A stretch of 64,000 nucleotides of DNA from Lentisalinibacter salinarum (GTDB taxonomy: Bacteria > Pseudomonadota > Gammaproteobacteria > Steroidobacterales > Woeseiaceae), in contig NZ_JAPDRH010000002.1 in NCBI RefSeq assembly GCF_040706555.1, positions 310,001 through 374,000 of the forward strand, read 5' to 3'. The notes under the pieces are model-generated. The model did no database searches. It was not told the DNA's origin and worked only from the letters and a program-made list of their open reading frames with translations. Below, piece by piece: positions 42,730-50,292 of this stretch (positions within the stretch are counted from its first letter, which is position 1; each line of letters starts with the position of its first letter). A program made the position numbers and the translations under genes.

Positions 42730-43698
42730 ATGAACCGATTCCTGCAGTTCACCGTCGCGGCGGCCGTCGCGCTGCTCATGCTCGCCGCACCGCAGACCGG
42801 CGCCGCCGAAGACGAGAAATGGGTCCTGGTGACTGGGGCCAGCACCGGCATCGGCAGGAACCTGGCGGAGACGCTGGCCGGGAACGGCTACCACGTCTAC
42901 GCGGGTGCGCGTTCGGATGAGGACATCGCCGCACTGAACGGCATCGACAACATCAAGGCCGTACGCCTGGACGTGACGAAGCCAGACGAGATCGCCGCCG
43001 TCGTCGAAAAGATTCGCAAGAGCGGCACCGGACTCTACGGCCTCGTCAACAACGCCGGCATCGGTGGCGGCGGCAAGGTGCTGGAGACACCGGTCGCGAA
43101 CCAGACCTTCGTCTACGGCGTGAACGTCGAGGGCGTCTATCGCACCACCAAGGCGTTCGGCCCGCTCGTCGCGGAGCAGAAGGGCCGCATCGTCACCACC
43201 GGCTCCATCGCGGGCACGATGTCGTGGGCGGAGGGCAACGCCTACAGCGGCAGCAAGCACTGGATCGAGGCGTTCACCGACGCACTGGCCGCCGAGATGG
43301 AACCGGCAGGGGTTCATGTCGCCGTCGTGGAACCCGGCAATTTCAAGTCGCACATCCGCCGCAGCGCCGTTTCGCGTGCCTTCGCACAGGTCGAGGCCGC
43401 CGGCGGCGAGATCACGGACGAGATGCAGCAGTTCTACGAGGCGACCGTCCAGCGGGAACTCTCCTACAAGGAGCCCGACGAGGTCTCCGCAGCCTTCATG
43501 CATGCGCTGTTCGACGAGGAGCCGCTACGCCGCTACGTGGTGACGCCGAACGAGGAGGAGCACGTCGCCACCATCCGTACCAAGCTCACCGAACTCGTGC
43601 AGCTGAATCAGTGGGGGCCGTACAGTCACAGCCGCGACGAACTGGTGGAGATGCTGGACGACGTCCTGTCAGGGGGCGCGACCGAGTCTGTCGAGTAG
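42730..43698 (+). CDS. exported short-chain dehydrogenase
   Basis: A 322-residue SDR with a Sec-type signal (FTVAAAVALLMLAAPQTGAAED), followed at once by the nucleotide-binding motif WVLVTGASTGIGRNLAETL. NNAGIGGGG and the active-site TTGSIAGTMSWAEGNAYSGSKHW (Ser, Tyr-xxx-Lys) are present, so it is catalytically complete. Classic SDRs need NAD(P)H, which is scarce in the periplasm, so the exported form is surprising. Substrate unknown; similar sequences act on hydroxysteroids or retinol-like compounds. The ATG at 42730 follows AAGGAAACAG. Confidence 0.85.
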   Translation: MNRFLQFTVAAAVALLMLAAPQTGAAEDEKWVLVTGASTGIGRNLAETLAGNGYHVYAGARSDEDIAALNGIDNIKAVRLDVTKPDEIAAVVEKIRKSGTGLYGLVNNAGIGGGGKVLETPVANQTFVYGVNVEGVYRTTKAFGPLVAEQKGRIVTTGSIAGTMSWAEGNAYSGSKHWIEAFTDALAAEMEPAGVHVAVVEPGNFKSHIRRSAVSRAFAQVEAAGGEITDEMQQFYEATVQRELSYKEPDEVSAAFMHALFDEEPLRRYVVTPNEEEHVATIRTKLTELVQLNQWGPYSHSRDELVEMLDDVLSGGATESVE

Positions 43699-44101
43699 AA
43701 CGCACCTGGTCCTCGTCGACGGCCATAATCTGCTGTTCGCCCTGCGCGCCCGCTTCGCGGAGCACCTGGTCGAGGGCCATCCCGGCGCCGACGCCCGCGA
43801 AGCGCTGGTGCAGGCGCTGCTCGACGCATTTGCCGATGCGGGGGATTTGGTGCGTATCTACTTCGACGGCGCCACACCGCACCGGGAACAACGGTCCGCA
43901 CAGGTCGAGGTGATCTACCCTGGCGGCGCGGGCGACCAGCGTGCCGACAGGGCCATTCTGAGAGACCTGACAGAACGGCCGGACGAGTTTCCGGTCGGGG
44001 CCATAACGGTAGTCACGCGGGATATCAAACTCGCACGGCGAGCACGGAAGCGCGGCGCGACGATCGTTGATCCGGAAGCGTTCTTCGCAGAGCGCACCTG
44101 A
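43688..44101 (+). CDS. NYN/PIN-like nuclease domain protein, non-canonical start
   Basis: A 137-residue protein with the pattern of YacP/NYN-type RNA nucleases: HLVLVDGHNLLFAL at the N-terminus (first acid Asp), later VRIYFDGATPH, GDQRADRAI with an acidic site and TVVTRDIKLARRARKRGATI. It probably cleaves structured RNA. No ATG, GTG or TTG exists between the preceding in-frame stop (43604-43606) and the essential first strand; the likely start is CTG at 43688, with AGGGGG about 11 bases upstream, overlapping the SDR stop by 11 bases. A GTG at 43808 would delete the first conserved strand. A sequencing error cannot be excluded. Confidence 0.65.
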   Translation: MSSRTHLVLVDGHNLLFALRARFAEHLVEGHPGADAREALVQALLDAFADAGDLVRIYFDGATPHREQRSAQVEVIYPGGAGDQRADRAILRDLTERPDEFPVGAITVVTRDIKLARRARKRGATIVDPEAFFAERT

Positions 44102-44109
44102 TACGGGGA

Positions 44110-44138
44110 GTGCCCGGCAGACTCCCTCTGCCGGGCAC
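44110..44138. terminator. bidirectional terminator hairpin
   Basis: Perfect 12-base stem: arms GTGCCCGGCAGA and TCTGCCGGGCAC with a CTCCC loop. It lies between the convergent NYN-like gene (ending 44101) and the PA-domain gene (ending 44178). Only short T runs follow. Confidence 0.7.
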
Positions 44139-44177
44139 TTCGCTTCGCGGCGACTCCATCCGTGCCCTGTCGGTCAG

Positions 44178-44960
44178 CTACAGGGCATTCACCAGCCGGA
44201 AATACAGACTGTATGACGTGCCGAGCAGGGCAGCATCGGCGGGGAACGTTATCTTCCCCTCGATGCCGGCCTGTCCCGCGTCCAGGTTGAATTCCTCGAT
44301 CAGGGCCGCGGCGGCGCCGAAGTCGGGCTCAGCGCTCTCGGCCAGCCTGGCCGCCTCGCTCGCCAGCTTCTTGAACGAGTCCTTCTCTTCAGCCGAAAGC
44401 AGTGAAGGAATGGCGTCCATCGTGTCCTTCAGCAGCGTGAACGGCTTGTACTGGATGTTCACTTTGCCGGGTTGGGCCGCCAGCGCCATCCCGTCGCTAT
44501 AGCCGACGAAGACCGCCGGGATTCCGGTGATCGCCTCCCCGGGCGGCGAGGAGGGCGAGGCCATACCGATTCGAAAATCCCCCTGCCCGAAGAACACGTC
44601 ACCGGGAACATTGAACACGATGACGCCGATGGCGCCTTCCCATTCCGCCCGGAATACCTTGTCTACGAACGCGCAGGCGCCCCGCTCGATCAGTGCAATC
44701 TTGCCAGCAGGGCTCTCGGGATAGTCATCGAAGAAGCATCCGCGCCCGACATAGACCACCTCGCCCTTCAGTTTCTCCTGCCCGCCCGCCCAGGCGGCCA
44801 GCGGTGCCGTAAACTGCGCCTCGGCGCCCAGCATCTCACCCACTTCTGAACCGATCTTCACGTCCACGGTACCGAGCGTCAGATCGCCGGCGTACACCGA
44901 GGGCGCCATCCACTGGGCCAGGGCGAACGCCGCCAGAAAAACAAGCTTCGCTTTAGTCAT
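44178..44960 (-). CDS. exported PA-domain protein
   Basis: A 260-residue protein with a Sec signal (LVFLAAFALAQWMAPSVYAGD) and a protease-associated (PA) domain at about residues 65-180: GKIALIERGACAFVDKVFRAE is the typical PA core, with the later AVFVGYSDGMALA. PA domains bind peptides or help proteases dock substrates, but no protease domain is attached here. Two cysteines (GRGCFFDD, RGACAF) could pair. The C-terminal 60 residues are helical and unrecognised. GGGAGAATGAA precedes the ATG. Confidence 0.85.
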   Translation of the reverse strand: MTKAKLVFLAAFALAQWMAPSVYAGDLTLGTVDVKIGSEVGEMLGAEAQFTAPLAAWAGGQEKLKGEVVYVGRGCFFDDYPESPAGKIALIERGACAFVDKVFRAEWEGAIGVIVFNVPGDVFFGQGDFRIGMASPSSPPGEAITGIPAVFVGYSDGMALAAQPGKVNIQYKPFTLLKDTMDAIPSLLSAEEKDSFKKLASEAARLAESAEPDFGAAAALIEEFNLDAGQAGIEGKITFPADAALLGTSYSLYFRLVNAL

Positions 44961-45181
44961 TTCATTCTCCCGCTATTTTTGTTGCATTTGCGGCAACCCG
45001 CAGGATCATGTTGCTCCCCGGCCTCCGCTGCGGCTTGCACTTTCTGCGCAAAATCTTGACTAAAGCGCGCAGAGCCGATGCTTCAATCGGGCAAGAATCT
45101 GCATCGGATGTACAAGCCTGCCCGGACCGGAACACACACCATTGGAGACGCCACTAACCACGATCCGTTGAGAGGTGTCTC

Positions 45182-45715
45182 ATGAACAAGAAGAGAATCA
45201 TTACCAATTTCGCACTCGCCACAATCACTGCGCTCGCGCTATCCGGCTGCAACAAGATCACCGGCGGTGGCTGGCTGGAGGGCATCGACGGCGGGCTCGT
45301 CTCGTTCGGTTTCAACGCGCAACCGGTGGGGGAAGCGCCGGGCGAGTGTGAATTCAGTCCGTTCGGACCGAGCGTCGCCTGCTGGCCGGCGAAAGGCCAT
45401 TTCAACCTGATCGACCACGGCAGCGTCAGCGGCAAGCCCATGCAGATTCGCGGCAGCTTCACCGGGACCTACACCGGCCAGTCGCCTCTGGCGTGCGAGG
45501 AACAGGCACCGGAAGTCTGCGGATCGATATTCACCGGCGAAGCAGTAGTCGACGGCTACAGCTACGCGATGCGTCTCCGCATCACCGACAACGGCCAGGG
45601 CAGCGGCACGATCGGTGACTTCTTCGAGCTGTTCCTGTCTCCGACCAATGGCGGACCCCAGATCGGCCCGTATGTCAGCACGATCGGCGGCGGCAACCTG
45701 AAAGTCCACCAGTAG
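45182..45715 (+). CDS. lipoprotein with GGGW-type repeat domain
   Basis: A 177-residue lipoprotein: signal ending in the lipobox ITALALSGCNK, then ITGGGWLEGIDGGLVSFGFNA, a segment common in secreted or cell-surface proteins of the post-COAP-type family. The domain holds further cysteines (GECEFSP, VACWPAK, LACEEQAPEVCGS) and ends with TIGGGNLKVHQ. Probably an outer-surface protein, function unknown. A GAGAGG site precedes the ATG and a strong hairpin follows (45726-45767), so it is likely monocistronic. Confidence 0.78.
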   Translation: MNKKRIITNFALATITALALSGCNKITGGGWLEGIDGGLVSFGFNAQPVGEAPGECEFSPFGPSVACWPAKGHFNLIDHGSVSGKPMQIRGSFTGTYTGQSPLACEEQAPEVCGSIFTGEAVVDGYSYAMRLRITDNGQGSGTIGDFFELFLSPTNGGPQIGPYVSTIGGGNLKVHQ

Positions 45716-45725
45716 CTCGAACTTC

Positions 45726-45767
45726 GGCCAAGGCCTCGCCCGCCGGCGCCGCGGCGGGGCCTTGGCC
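45726..45767. terminator. terminator-type hairpin
   Basis: Arms GGCCAAGGCC (45726-45735) and GGCCTTGGCC (45758-45767) flank a GC-rich inner stem. It sits between the convergent lipoprotein and kinase genes, 11 bases after the lipoprotein stop. Confidence 0.6.
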
Positions 45768-45770
45768 GGT

Positions 45771-48224
45771 CTAGTCGTAGAAAGGAGCGGGCTTGCCCTG
45801 GCGCATCTTCTCCATCGCCGCGTTCCAGTCCGGCTCCACCCTGGCCAGCCACTCACCGGAGAGTTCGGGTTTGCCCCAGCGGCCGTACAGCTCGCTCAGC
45901 ACCTTTGCCGACCACTGCGTCCAGTCGTGCTGCGCGCCTCGAGACTCCAGCAGCTTGCGGTGGGCATCCAGCAGAATGGCCTCGGCCTCCTCGTAGGCAT
46001 CGAGGTGCATCAGGGCGATGCCGAGACGGTAACGGTAGGTCTGTGTGGCCGTATGCTCGTCGCCCAGCGTGCGGACGGCACCGTCCACCGTCTCACTCAT
46101 CAGGTCGCGAGCCTCCTCGAAGCGCCGCTGACGGATATACAGGCGGGCGAGCTGCCCCCTGGGGGAGTACACGCCCTGGGAATCGGCTCCGGAGAGACGT
46201 TTCCTGGCCTCGACGACCGCGAGGAACGCCCGCTCGGCCTGCTCGTACTGACCGAGATTCAGCTGGCAGACGCCCTGCATGAAACGGCTGTTGTAGGGCG
46301 AAGGATGATCCTCTCCGTACAGTGCCATGCCCTTCTCCGCGGCTTCCGCGTAGAGCTCGGCAGCGCGCTCCAGCTCGGGCGTGTCGCCGTCCTTCGTTCC
46401 CGAGTAGAGCTTGCGATCGTCGGCCAGGAAGTAGGCCGTCGCCAGATTATGGAGCGCTGTCACCGTCGATGGATGCAGGTCTCCGTAACGCGCTTGCTGC
46501 GCTTCGAGGATGCGGGTATTGAGCTCCATCACCGGCTCGAGCTCCCGCCGCTGCCAGTGGATCTGGGACAGGGCCGACATTATCCCCACGGTCTCCGGCG
46601 CATTCTCGCCGAGCGCCGAACGGGCGCGCTGCAACCCCTCTCGCAGCAGCGGCTCGGCTTCGTCGAGCCGGTCCGCCGCCACGAGAGCCGTGCCGAGGTA
46701 GCCGAGCGTCTTCAGCGTGCCTGCGTGATCCGCACCGTAGGCCGATGTCTCCAACTCGAGGAGGCCGCGCAGCTCGCTGACGGCCTCGTCGGACTGTTCG
46801 AGGCTCGATAACACGGCCGCAAGCTCCCGTCTCGATTCCAGCGTACTCTCAGCGGAAGCACCGAGCAGCTCCGACTGAATTCCGTAAGCCTGCACGAACT
46901 GTTCGCGGGCGGTCTCGTACTGACCGAGAGCGCCATAGGTGCTGGCCAGCGTGTGGCGCATGCGCGCCTGCAGCAGGGGCTGCTCCGCGAACTGGGTTCC
47001 CACGCGATTGGCCGCCTGGTCGAGCACCTCACGCACCGTGACGTCCCGACCCTGCTCCGCAGGGCTCGCCGCGCCGAGCATGGACGTGATGAAGTCCGTC
47101 ACCGACTCGGCTTCGTCGCGGGCCGCAACGGCGCGGATGCGTTCCTGCTCGGCGCGGATCATGCCGACGGTCGCCGCGGTCGTCCCGGCGCCTAGCGCGA
47201 GCACGGCGAGTGTCGCCGCCGCCGCCCCGGCCCGGTGACGGCGCACGAACTTCGCGGCCCGGTATGCGGCACTCCGCGGCCGCGCCATCACGGGCTGGTC
47301 CTGCAGATAACGCGCGAGGTCCTGTGCCAGTTCGCCCGCCGACTGATAACGGTGGCGTGGGTCCTTCTCAAGCGCCATCATGACGATCCAGCCCAGATCG
47401 CCGGCCAGACGCTTGCGCAGCCGCGGGGGGCTGGACCCGCGGCTGCCCGCAATCTCGCCCTGACGCTCGTCGGACAGCCGCCGGAAACCGGTGGTAGGCA
47501 GGGGCGGGCTCGCGTCGGTGTCCTTCAGGAAGGCGATGAAACCGGGATAGCCGGTCTGCTGAGGATCCACCGGCAGGCAGCCCGCCAGCAGCTCGTACAG
47601 CATGACGCCCAGACTGTAGACGTCCGCACGCGTGTCGATGTTCAGCACCGTGCCGTCGGCCTGCTCGGGACTCATGTAGGCAGGCGTGCCGATGATCGCG
47701 CCGAACTGGGTGAGCAACGTATCTTCCGCCAGCCGCAGCCCGACCGCTTTCGCAATCCCGAAGTCGATCACCTTCGGCAGCGGCTCGCCGTCGCCTTCCG
47801 CGACGAGCACGTTGGAGGGCTTCAGGTCGCGGTGAATCACGCCCTTCTGGTGGGCATGCTGAACGGCCTCGCAGACCCGCGCGAACAGGGCCACACGCTG
47901 CCGGACGTTGAGCCGGGCGCCGTCCGCAAACTCCGTGATCGGCCGGCCTTCGACCAGCTCCATGGCGAACCAGTGCCGTCCGTCCTGCGTGCTGCCGGCA
48001 TCGAACACCTTGGCGATGCCCGGGTGTTCCATCAGCGCCAGCGCCTGCTGTTCCGCGGCAAAGCGGATCGCCTCGTGCGGATCGTCGCCGGTCGGGCGCA
48101 ACAGCTTCAACGCGACCCGCCGGCGCACCGGTGCCGTCTGCAACGCCTCGTAGACGGTGCCCTTTCCGCCCTGGCCGAGACGACCGATGACCTCGTAAGG
48201 CCCGATCTTCACCGGATCAGTCAT
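45771..48224 (-). CDS. serine/threonine protein kinase with TPR repeats
   Basis: An 817-residue protein. The Hanks-type kinase domain is at about 9-310: glycine loop RLGQGGKGTV, ATP lysine ALKLLRP (K40), catalytic loop HRDLKPSNVL (131-140) and DFGIAKA (154-160), activation segment MSPEQADGTV. A single membrane helix is predicted near residues 340-360, preceded by basic residues, and the rest is a long array of TPR-like helices (for example ARMRHTLASTYGALGQYETA, LYIRQRRFEEARDLM) outside the cytoplasm. This is the bacterial PknB/TPR type that senses an extracytoplasmic signal through protein contacts. It overlaps the preceding hybrid-regulator gene by eight bases (ATGACTGA) and is likely coregulated. 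Confidence 0.9.
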   Translation of the reverse strand: MTDPVKIGPYEVIGRLGQGGKGTVYEALQTAPVRRRVALKLLRPTGDDPHEAIRFAAEQQALALMEHPGIAKVFDAGSTQDGRHWFAMELVEGRPITEFADGARLNVRQRVALFARVCEAVQHAHQKGVIHRDLKPSNVLVAEGDGEPLPKVIDFGIAKAVGLRLAEDTLLTQFGAIIGTPAYMSPEQADGTVLNIDTRADVYSLGVMLYELLAGCLPVDPQQTGYPGFIAFLKDTDASPPLPTTGFRRLSDERQGEIAGSRGSSPPRLRKRLAGDLGWIVMMALEKDPRHRYQSAGELAQDLARYLQDQPVMARPRSAAYRAAKFVRRHRAGAAAATLAVLALGAGTTAATVGMIRAEQERIRAVAARDEAESVTDFITSMLGAASPAEQGRDVTVREVLDQAANRVGTQFAEQPLLQARMRHTLASTYGALGQYETAREQFVQAYGIQSELLGASAESTLESRRELAAVLSSLEQSDEAVSELRGLLELETSAYGADHAGTLKTLGYLGTALVAADRLDEAEPLLREGLQRARSALGENAPETVGIMSALSQIHWQRRELEPVMELNTRILEAQQARYGDLHPSTVTALHNLATAYFLADDRKLYSGTKDGDTPELERAAELYAEAAEKGMALYGEDHPSPYNSRFMQGVCQLNLGQYEQAERAFLAVVEARKRLSGADSQGVYSPRGQLARLYIRQRRFEEARDLMSETVDGAVRTLGDEHTATQTYRYRLGIALMHLDAYEEAEAILLDAHRKLLESRGAQHDWTQWSAKVLSELYGRWGKPELSGEWLARVEPDWNAAMEKMRQGKPAPFYD

Positions 48225-49869
48225 CGCTCACGCCCGCGCCAGCCTGCTGCTGCTCACGCCGGTAGTCGATCGGCGCCATGCCGAAATGCCGCTTGAAGGT
48301 CCGGGAGAAGTGCCCCTGGTCGCTGAAGCCCACGGCGTAGCAGGCCTCGGCAATGCTGCCTGCGCCGGCCGCAATCAGTGCGGCCGCCCGCTGCAGTCGC
48401 ATCGTGCGGATGAGTTGGGCCGGCGACTGATCGATGAGAGCGCGCAATTTCCGCGCCAGCTGGGAGTTGCTCATGGCCATGGTGTCGGCCAGTTCCGAGA
48501 CGCTGAAGTCGGCGTTGCCGATCTCGCTCTCTATGGTCGCGAGTATCTTCTCGAAGAACACCTGATCCGCCGCACGCGGAGACACGTCTGCGGGCTTGAC
48601 CACCACCTGCTCACGGAATCGGTCTCGCAGCATGCGGTGTCGTTCCAGGATGGCGAGAATGCGTGTCCGCATCTCCTCGCCCGACACCGGCTTCGGCAGG
48701 TACTCGTCGATGCCGGCCTCGTAGGCGCCGATGCGGGTCTCAACCTCTGCGCGCGCGCTCAACATCACGATCGGGATATGGCTCGTACGCTCATCGGCAC
48801 GCAGCCGTCGGCAGAGCTCGATTCCATCGAGTCTCGGCAGGCGCAGGTCGGTGACGACCAGATCAGGCACGTCGCTGCGAGCCGCCTCCAGCGCGGCGGC
48901 ACCGTCCGCGAATCCCTGCACGGCGGCAATGTCCTCGAGCTCCGTCATGAGCCAGTTGCGCATGTCGGCCGCGTCTTCGGCGAGGACGACCCTCGGCAGC
49001 GCATCGCTCAGCGCAGCCGGCTGAAAGCGCATCGTGGATCGATGCAGGATCTCTTCGGTGACCTCCGGGCGGCCACCGTCGTGACTGAGCAGCGGCTCAC
49101 ACTCTTCCTCTATCGCCACCCCCAGCGGCAGCTCGACCGTGAAGCGGGCCCCCTTGCCCGCCTCGCTCTCGAGCCGGATATCGCCGCCCTGCAGCCGGGC
49201 CAGCTCACGGGCCAGTGCGAGGCCGATGCCGGCTCCACCGGGGTGTGCTTCATCATCGTCCTGGCCACGGGTAAAAGGCTGGAACACCGACTCGTGCCGC
49301 GCAGACGCGATGCCGGGCCCCGTATCGACGACCGACAGCCGCAGAAACCCCGGCGGACAGAACTCCAGCGCGATGCCGACTCGGCCTCCGGACGGCGTGT
49401 ACTTCAGCGCATTGGACAGCAGGTTGGAGACGATCGTCGTCAGATGGTCGGGATCGAGCCGGCCCGTGACCTGTCCGTGGCGGGCGAGGAACTCGAGGAC
49501 GATGCCCTTGCGCTCGGCCAGTTCCTCGAACGACATGACCAGCGATTCGACAAACGGGACGACGGTCACCGGGCGCAGGCGTGCCTGCAACGCACCGGCA
49601 TCGAGACGGCTCAGCTCGAGCGCCTGATCGGCGAGTCGGCCGATCCGCCTGGCGTTGCGGGCAGCAACCCGCAGCTGGTGCGCGCGGGCGCTCTCGTCGT
49701 GCTCGAGCATCGCCGCGTCGATCTGGCCGAGAATCACGGCCACGGGAGTACGCAACTCGTGGGCGATATTGACGAAAAACCGGATCCGCGCCGCGTCGTC
49801 GGCCGCGCCATTTACGGTCGCGTCAGCAGCGGCCCCGCTCCGCCTCGACGCCAGACGTTTCCAATCCAC
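48217..49869 (-). CDS. hybrid histidine kinase / receiver / AraC protein
   Basis: A 550-residue protein with HisKA (about 35-100; acceptor motif NIAHELRTPVAVILGQ), HATPase (about 125-255; NALKYTPSGG and GAGIGLALARELARLQGG), receiver (about 290-405; DLVVTDLRLPRLDG), and AraC helix-turn-helix (about 440-540; FSVSELADTMAMSNSQLARK, EACYAVGFSDQGHFSRTFKR). No sensor or membrane domain is visible, so the whole hybrid two-component circuit seems cytosolic. The C-terminal half is like HTCS regulators and AraC-type response regulators. Start taken as GTG at 49869, preceded by a GGGGG site; no ATG fits. The stop overlaps the kinase-TPR start by eight bases. Confidence 0.85.
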   Translation of the reverse strand: MDWKRLASRRSGAAADATVNGAADDAARIRFFVNIAHELRTPVAVILGQIDAAMLEHDESARAHQLRVAARNARRIGRLADQALELSRLDAGALQARLRPVTVVPFVESLVMSFEELAERKGIVLEFLARHGQVTGRLDPDHLTTIVSNLLSNALKYTPSGGRVGIALEFCPPGFLRLSVVDTGPGIASARHESVFQPFTRGQDDDEAHPGGAGIGLALARELARLQGGDIRLESEAGKGARFTVELPLGVAIEEECEPLLSHDGGRPEVTEEILHRSTMRFQPAALSDALPRVVLAEDAADMRNWLMTELEDIAAVQGFADGAAALEAARSDVPDLVVTDLRLPRLDGIELCRRLRADERTSHIPIVMLSARAEVETRIGAYEAGIDEYLPKPVSGEEMRTRILAILERHRMLRDRFREQVVVKPADVSPRAADQVFFEKILATIESEIGNADFSVSELADTMAMSNSQLARKLRALIDQSPAQLIRTMRLQRAAALIAAGAGSIAEACYAVGFSDQGHFSRTFKRHFGMAPIDYRREQQQAGAGVSDD

Positions 49870-50018
49870 CTGTGTGACGCCCCCAGTTGCCTCGCGCCGA
49901 ACGAGCTGGAAGAACCGCTCTCGATGAGTCCCGAGGATTCTTCGGCACGGTAAAGGTTTATAGCATCGTGGACGGCAACCTGCACGCGTCCTCGGGGCAG
50001 CGCATGGCAAAGGAAAAA

Positions 50019-50035
50019 GGCCCCGTGCAGGGGCC
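50019..50035 (-). terminator. intrinsic terminator of the tRNA-Arg gene
   Basis: A six-base GC stem (GGCCCC / GGGGCC) with a five-base loop; on the minus strand it is followed by TTTTTCC. It lies 11 bases from the tRNA fragment CCA end and belongs to that transcript. The tRNA lies on the minus strand. Confidence 0.7.
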
Positions 50036-50045
50036 CTTTCAATAT

Positions 50046-50094
50046 TGGCGCGCCCGGAGAGATTCGAACTCCCGACCGCCTGGTTCGTAGCCAG
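50046..50094 (-). tRNA. 3' half of tRNA-Arg (ACG), island attachment-site remnant
   Basis: On the minus strand this reads from the anticodon stem through the loop CTACGAA (anticodon ACG, decoding CGU), the stem CCAG, the T-arm with GTTCGAATC and the acceptor 3' strand ending GCGCGCCA. The 5' half of the tRNA should continue beyond 50094 but instead unrelated, lower-GC sequence starts. This is the usual product of integration in the 3' part of a tRNA gene: one partial copy remains at one island end. The intact gene and the integrase, if any, would be at the other end, outside the window. Confidence 0.8.
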
Positions 50095-50292
50095 AAAAGC
50101 CATCATAAGTAATTGATCTATAACGCCTGAAAGACGGCGCCCGTTGCCATATATGCCCTACCGCGCACGACCGCGCACAGCTGACGTCGGAAAATTGTCG
50201 GAAGCGCCGACCTCAGCAGGCAATGAACGAATTCTGGTTTACAGGACGGCGGCCGTGCGATAACCCTCATGACACTGGGAGGAGCACGTACA
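50095..50292. other. island edge, no gene seen
   Basis: Sequence just inside the island after the tRNA fragment. It has a clear drop in GC for the first 60 bases, then a short repeated CCGCGCAC motif near 50161-50177. I see no integrase remnant that can be supported. Confidence 0.5.

Noticed and set aside
49870..50106. N-terminal extension of the hybrid kinase through the tRNA fragment
   Set aside because: It would be translated from the tRNA sequence and its terminator; the conserved part begins after 49869.
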